Source: an uncultured Candidatus Saccharibacteria bacterium (lineage in GTDB: Bacteria > Patescibacteriota > Saccharimonadia > Saccharimonadales > Saccharimonadaceae). Taken from it: a stretch of 25,970 nt of DNA. The stretch spans positions 1-25,970 of the forward strand of contig CAKMNX010000010.1 of the NCBI GenBank assembly GCA_927910745.1, written 5' to 3'. Shown here piece after piece: positions 22,927 to 25,970 of this stretch. How positions within the stretch are numbered: the stretch's first letter is position 1; every line of letters begins with the position of its first letter. The translations under genes were made by a program, and so were the position numbers. Below the pieces are notes generated by a model, which saw nothing but the letters and a program-made list of their open reading frames with translations, was not told the DNA's origin and did not search any database.

Positions 22927-23556
22927 ATGAAATCACTCCATCAGCCCACACCTCTCTCCTGGCGGCGCCTCGCTCTGTTTGCGCTCTGGGTTATGCTTGC
23001 GATTGTACTGTGCAGTGCTATTGTATATGGTGCTTTGTTTTTTATACCACGCCGTGTGCAACCCCATCCACTCCAGCAGCTTAGGCAAAAAGAGGAGTTC
23101 CCAGCAATAGATACGAAGAAGCTATCGCCCGTCCGAGCGAAGATCATCACGACTGCCCACCAGCAATTTGACACTCCACAGCCTGGTACATTCTATAGCC
23201 AAGGCGAGCGGCAAGATTGGTGTGCAAACTTCGTTAGCTGGGTGCACCAGCAGGCGGGTGTGCCATTTATCAACCCACACAATGGTGGCTGGCGCATCCC
23301 TGGCGTGCGTAGCCTCGAAACGTACTATCGCACGACTGGTCGCTGGCACCCAGCCGATAGTGGCTATACACCCCAGCCAGGCGATGCCATCCTCTACGAT
23401 ACAACGAGCTCGCGTGGTGAGCACGTCAATATTCTCCTGCGTTACCAAGACGGCAAGCTCACCACCGTTGGTGGCAACGAAGGCAACGCAATCCACGTCA
23501 GCACAATCGATCGAGCGGCCGTTGATAAAATTCGTGGCTTTGGTGCGGCAGAGTAG
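22927..23556 (+). CDS. Membrane-anchored CHAP-domain peptidoglycan hydrolase
   Basis: 209 residues. A signal anchor (about 14-40) is followed by a short stalk and a CHAP (NlpC/P60-like) cysteine peptidase domain: catalytic Cys99 in RQDWCANFVSW, His166 in RGEHVNILL, and a polar residue in VGGNEGN (about 182-187). CHAP enzymes cleave peptide cross-links or the amide bond of peptidoglycan. Facing outward, it could act on the cell's own wall or on that of a host bacterium; for an epibiont both are plausible (inference). A longer frame upstream to 22708 overlaps tRNA-Phe and its terminator; the ATG at 22927 is set by the TATAAT 7 nt before it. Confidence 0.88.
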   Translation: MKSLHQPTPLSWRRLALFALWVMLAIVLCSAIVYGALFFIPRRVQPHPLQQLRQKEEFPAIDTKKLSPVRAKIITTAHQQFDTPQPGTFYSQGERQDWCANFVSWVHQQAGVPFINPHNGGWRIPGVRSLETYYRTTGRWHPADSGYTPQPGDAILYDTTSSRGEHVNILLRYQDGKLTTVGGNEGNAIHVSTIDRAAVDKIRGFGAAE

Positions 23557-23684
23557 GACACGTATCTTTTCTGCGTTATCTAATGGATAGTGAGGATTGG
23601 AGTATAATTTAATTTTCCGTTTTTCCAAAAGCAAGAGGTGAGTACGCAATAGCCACACGTACATATCCTAGAATAGTGACGGAA

Positions 23685-23701
23685 CGAAGTGCGCAGGAGC
23701 G
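23685..23701 (+). repeat. Copy 2 of the upstream promoter-associated element
   Basis: CGAAGTGCG (23685-23693) and AGGAGCG (23695-23701), 28 bp upstream of the tRNA-Gly promoter -35. The same blocks occur at 5473-5492. Confidence 0.4.
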
Positions 23702-23728
23702 AATTGTACGATTCATAGAAGAAAGGGC

Positions 23729-23757
23729 TTGAAATTTTACGCACTATTCCATATAAT
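23729..23757 (+). promoter_or_regulatory. Near-consensus promoter of tRNA-Gly(GCC)
   Basis: TTGAAA (23729-23734), a 17-bp spacer and TATAAT (23752-23757). Start is expected near 23764, 9 nt before the mature tRNA. This is the best promoter in the window. Confidence 0.8.
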
Positions 23758-23772
23758 ACAACTCAGCAACAT

Positions 23773-23848
23773 GCGGGTTTAGCTCAGTTGTTAGAGCGCT
23801 TCCTTGCCATGGAAGAGGCCAGGAGTTAGAGTCTCCTAACCCGCACCA
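23773..23848 (+). tRNA. tRNA-Gly(GCC) with a U19-A56 elbow pair
   Basis: 76 nt with an encoded CCA. Acceptor GCGGGTT/AACCCGC, anticodon loop TTGCCAT (anticodon GCC), T-stem AGGAG/CTCCT. The D-loop reads AGTTGTTAGA, so position 19 is T (23791) and not G. The T-loop reads TTAGAGT, so position 56 is A (23828) and not C. The two changes keep a Watson-Crick pair at the tertiary contact 19-56. G18 and T55 are kept. The promoter is strong, which argues against a dead gene. Confidence 0.93.
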
Positions 23849-25716
23849 CAGCATCGCTATACAAACCCTCACCTGACGAACAGCCCTGCTTGGCTGTCTC
23901 AGCCGAGGACCGTCGCCCACCTCCTGTCGAGGTGGGCGATTTTCGTAGGGCGGCGATCCGTGCCACAGCCCGCAGTCTTGGGCTAGCCAGCTGGTCGAAC
24001 GGCCGGTTGAGTCGTGCTTCCAGGCAGACATCGCTACCGGTGTCCGTCACCCGGACAGAGCAGGGCGCCTCATCAGCTCGACCCGTTGGCTCGTCACCAG
24101 CATCGTCCGCCTCACACTCACCGCGCTCCCACCCATCACGGCCACGCTGTCCATCAGGTTCGTCATCAGCGCCCCTCACACCATCGTCCACATCCTGCAA
24201 CTCTCCGCCAGCCCGTCATCACCACCGTCGCCAGGCAAGATGACCCGGCCGTCCTCATCTACCGCTGGATTGACCAGCACCCGCTCGAAGAACACCTGGT
24301 TCAGCTGCTTCCTCAAGTGATCCGGTGCCGCCATATACAGCCGGTAGCAGTCCTCCAACAGATCCAGCGCCTGCTCCACATGCGCCCGCACCAGCTTGGC
24401 ATCCGCCTGGTAGGCATCAAGCTGACGCTGAATCCCCGCCAACTCTCGCCCCAGCCGATCCTGCTCCTTCTTGAGCAGCTCCAGCGGCACCGCCCCCGCA
24501 TAGTGCGCCTGCAGCAGCCTGCGCCGCTCATCCTCCAGGTTCGTCCGCCGCACCGTCAGCGACCGAACGCTTCGATCCTTCTCCCCCTCAATCCGCGCCA
24601 ACTCCGCCAGCAGATACCGCTCAATCTCCTGACGATCCGCCTCACTGACATACAGCCGCCGATACACCTCCTGTATCTGCGCCTCCACCACCTCAATGAG
24701 CACCGCCTTGAAGGTGCAGTCGTGCACCCGGTGCCGCCTGGCGCAGATGAAGTAGGGGTACAGCACCCCCTTACCATTCTTCGTGTTCTGCACCAGCAGC
24801 CGACTACCACACTGCCCACACACCACCGTGCTCTTCAGGAAATGGTTATGCATCCGCTCCCGCTCGCCACTGCGATGGGAGTCCAGCACGGCCTGGACCG
24901 TCTGCCACGTCTCCTCATCCACCAGCGGCTCGTGCTTGCCCGCATACTCCACGCCCTGGAACTGCACCACACCCTTGTAGTACGGGTGCCGCAGCAAGGT
25001 ATGCAACCGCCCCTTGGTAATGGGCCGAGCGGGCTTACTCGGCGTGGCTGGCACGTCCAGCCCCAGCCCTGCCAAGTGCTTGGCTAGTTGACTGACTGTC
25101 CAGTTGCCGGTGGCGTACTCGGAGAAGGCGAGGCGAAGCAGGGGAGCACGCTGCTGGTCGAGTTCGACCGTCCGGATCTCCCGCCCATGCTCATCCCGCC
25201 CCCGCACATCCACATACCCCAGCGTGCCTTGCCCAGCGTCCCGCCGTTCCTGGCCTTTTCTCCCATCCCCTTGATGACCTCGTTGGCCAGGTTCCGGGAG
25301 TAGAACTCAGCGATGCTGCTCATGATGCCGTGCAGCAGCATGCCACCGGGCGTCTGGTCGATGTTCTCACTGGTCGACACCAGCCGCACACCCGCCTCCT
25401 CAAACGCCCGGTTTATCTCCACATCATCGGCTCGGTTCCGTGCCAGGCGGTCGAGCTTGTGGACAATGACGTAGTCGATCCCACCGTCTTCCTTGAGGTA
25501 GGCCAGCATCTTCTGCAGCTCAGGACGGTTCGCAGACCTGGCGGACTCACCCCGGTCGGCGAACTCCTTAACCACCAGTGCGCCCATCGACTGGGCCTTG
25601 CGCTTATTCGCCTCCCGCTGAGCGGGCAAGGAGAAGCCTTCCTCACTACCACCACGCTGGGCCTGCTCCCGGGTGGAGACACGGATGTATGAGACGGCCC
25701 GCTTCGGCGGGACTCG
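23826..25716 (-). pseudogene. Large serine recombinase, multiply frameshifted, GC-rich
   Basis: Reading on the minus strand: the resolvase catalytic domain begins at KRAVSYIRVSTREQ (Ser of RVST is the nucleophile; about 25704) and continues through LDRLARNR and IAEFYSRNLANEVIKG. A one-base break near 25220 switches frame to YVDVRGRDEHGREIRTVE. The recombinase domain (HTLLRHPYYKG), a zinc ribbon (CGQCG ... CARRHRVHDC) and a coiled coil follow. A second break near 24200 leads from DDGLAE into an acidic linker and LNRPFDQLASPRLRAVARIAALRKS, with no stop until 23826, inside tRNA-Gly. No proper start codon is found. GC content is far above the neighbouring genes. Intact relatives drive integration and excision of mobile elements, especially in Actinobacteria. 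Confidence 0.85.
23913..23944 (+). terminator. Strong hairpin with T-run after tRNA-Gly(GCC)
   Basis: An 11-bp perfect stem TCGCCCACCTC (23913-23923) / GAGGTGGGCGA (23929-23939) with a 5-nt loop and TTTT (23940-23943). On the plus strand it can end the tRNA transcript. On the minus strand it lies in the last codons of the recombinase relic. Confidence 0.65.
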
Positions 25717-25901
25717 ACGTGCAGCAGCAGGTCCCCGTCGTCGTGCACGGACAGGCGCACCGGGTGGTGCCAGGCGGAGGCCGCCCACTTGTTCAGTGCG
25801 ATCTGCTTGAGATTCTGATCGAACAAGCGCGCGAGCACGAACAGGAGGCGCGCACGACTGACGGGCGGGGTGAGGGAGTCGGGGTCGGTCCACCAGGGCA
25901 T
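25695..25901 (-). CDS. Small GC-rich protein upstream of the recombinase, 3' end unresolved
   Basis: The ATG at 25901 has a near-perfect Shine-Dalgarno site (GGAAGGAGG) 7 nt upstream. About 65 residues follow that read like a real protein: MPWWTDPDSL, then RARLLFVLARLFDQNLKQIALNKWAASAW and VRLSVHDDGDLLLHVESRR. After this the frame has no stop and merges with shadow reading of the recombinase, which itself lacks a start; a small deletion seems to have fused the two. I do not recognise the family. Its base composition is that of the recombinase block. Confidence 0.5.
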
Positions 25902-25970
25902 GTCAGTCCTCCTTCCGGACACGGGTCAGAGGCAGTGTGTTCTCGAGGCCACCGCGCACCGGTCGACCAG

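Noticed and set aside
23744..24031. Minus-strand 95-codon frame with GLGDSNSWPLPWQGSALTTELNPH
   Set aside because: This is the usual false frame antisense to a tRNA; it lies across tRNA-Gly(GCC).
24014..25087. Long plus-strand frame of 357 codons, Pro/His/Arg/Leu-rich
   Set aside because: Shadow of the GC-rich recombinase on the other strand; composition is that of an antisense reading and there is no ribosome site.
1..25970. CRISPR array, rRNA genes, complete insertion sequence
   Set aside because: I saw no regularly spaced repeats, no rRNA sequence, and no transposase with inverted repeats; the only mobile-element gene is the decayed recombinase.

Overview
The window looks like a piece of a Candidatus Saccharibacteria (TM7/Patescibacteria) chromosome. 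This is an inference from several traits seen together. Genes are compact and of mixed orientation, with moderate GC. An argG-argH pair stands alone. Many genes have a -10 box only 6-7 nt before the ATG and no Shine-Dalgarno site, which predicts leaderless mRNAs. Several envelope and cell-wall proteins are membrane-anchored and small. The last 2 kb differ sharply: they are GC-rich and carry a large serine recombinase of a type common in Actinobacteria, the usual hosts of these epibionts. That block is either a transferred relic or an assembly join.

Layout. 1-2743: the 3' part of a thioredoxin, a membrane-anchored alpha/beta hydrolase, a Nudix hydrolase (minus strand) and peptide deformylase. 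2783-5414: argH and argG (minus strand, overlapping), preceded by a leader region with an arginine-rich 20-residue leader peptide, a mutually exclusive hairpin set and an intrinsic terminator, i.e. a classical attenuator. 5511-12317: an OmpR-type response regulator, its histidine kinase, a frameshifted DUF421 membrane protein, an ASCH-domain gene with foreign codon use, a structured non-coding segment, and a three-gene FtsX/MacB-type ABC transporter. The transporter promoter carries a perfect 11-bp-phased direct repeat, the expected shape of a response-regulator site.

12396-16270: an exported glycosidase-like protein (minus strand), an unusual fusion of an isoprenylcysteine-methyltransferase-like domain to an Lnt-like nitrilase enzyme, and a polytopic membrane protein. 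16331-21307: a run of plus-strand genes, mostly leaderless: a DUF1697 protein, a putative-immunity-family protein with a damaged start, a uracil-DNA-glycosylase-family protein, a nucleotidyltransferase-like protein, uvrC (interrupted by a one-base frame break) and an unrecognised protein. 21365-23848: a lipid kinase (minus strand) behind tRNA-Gly(CCC), then tRNA-Phe(GAA), a CHAP-domain wall hydrolase and tRNA-Gly(GCC). The last tRNA has lost the near-universal G19-C56 elbow pair and carries U19-A56 instead. 23826-25901: the GC-rich, multiply frameshifted recombinase and a small gene in front of it.

The strongest candidates for undescribed biology are the argGH attenuator, the compensated tRNA-Gly(GCC) elbow, the methyltransferase-Lnt fusion and the uniform leaderless promoter architecture. 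Several one-base frame breaks (DUF421, uvrC, the immunity-like gene, the recombinase) could be real decay or sequencing error; reads are needed to decide.
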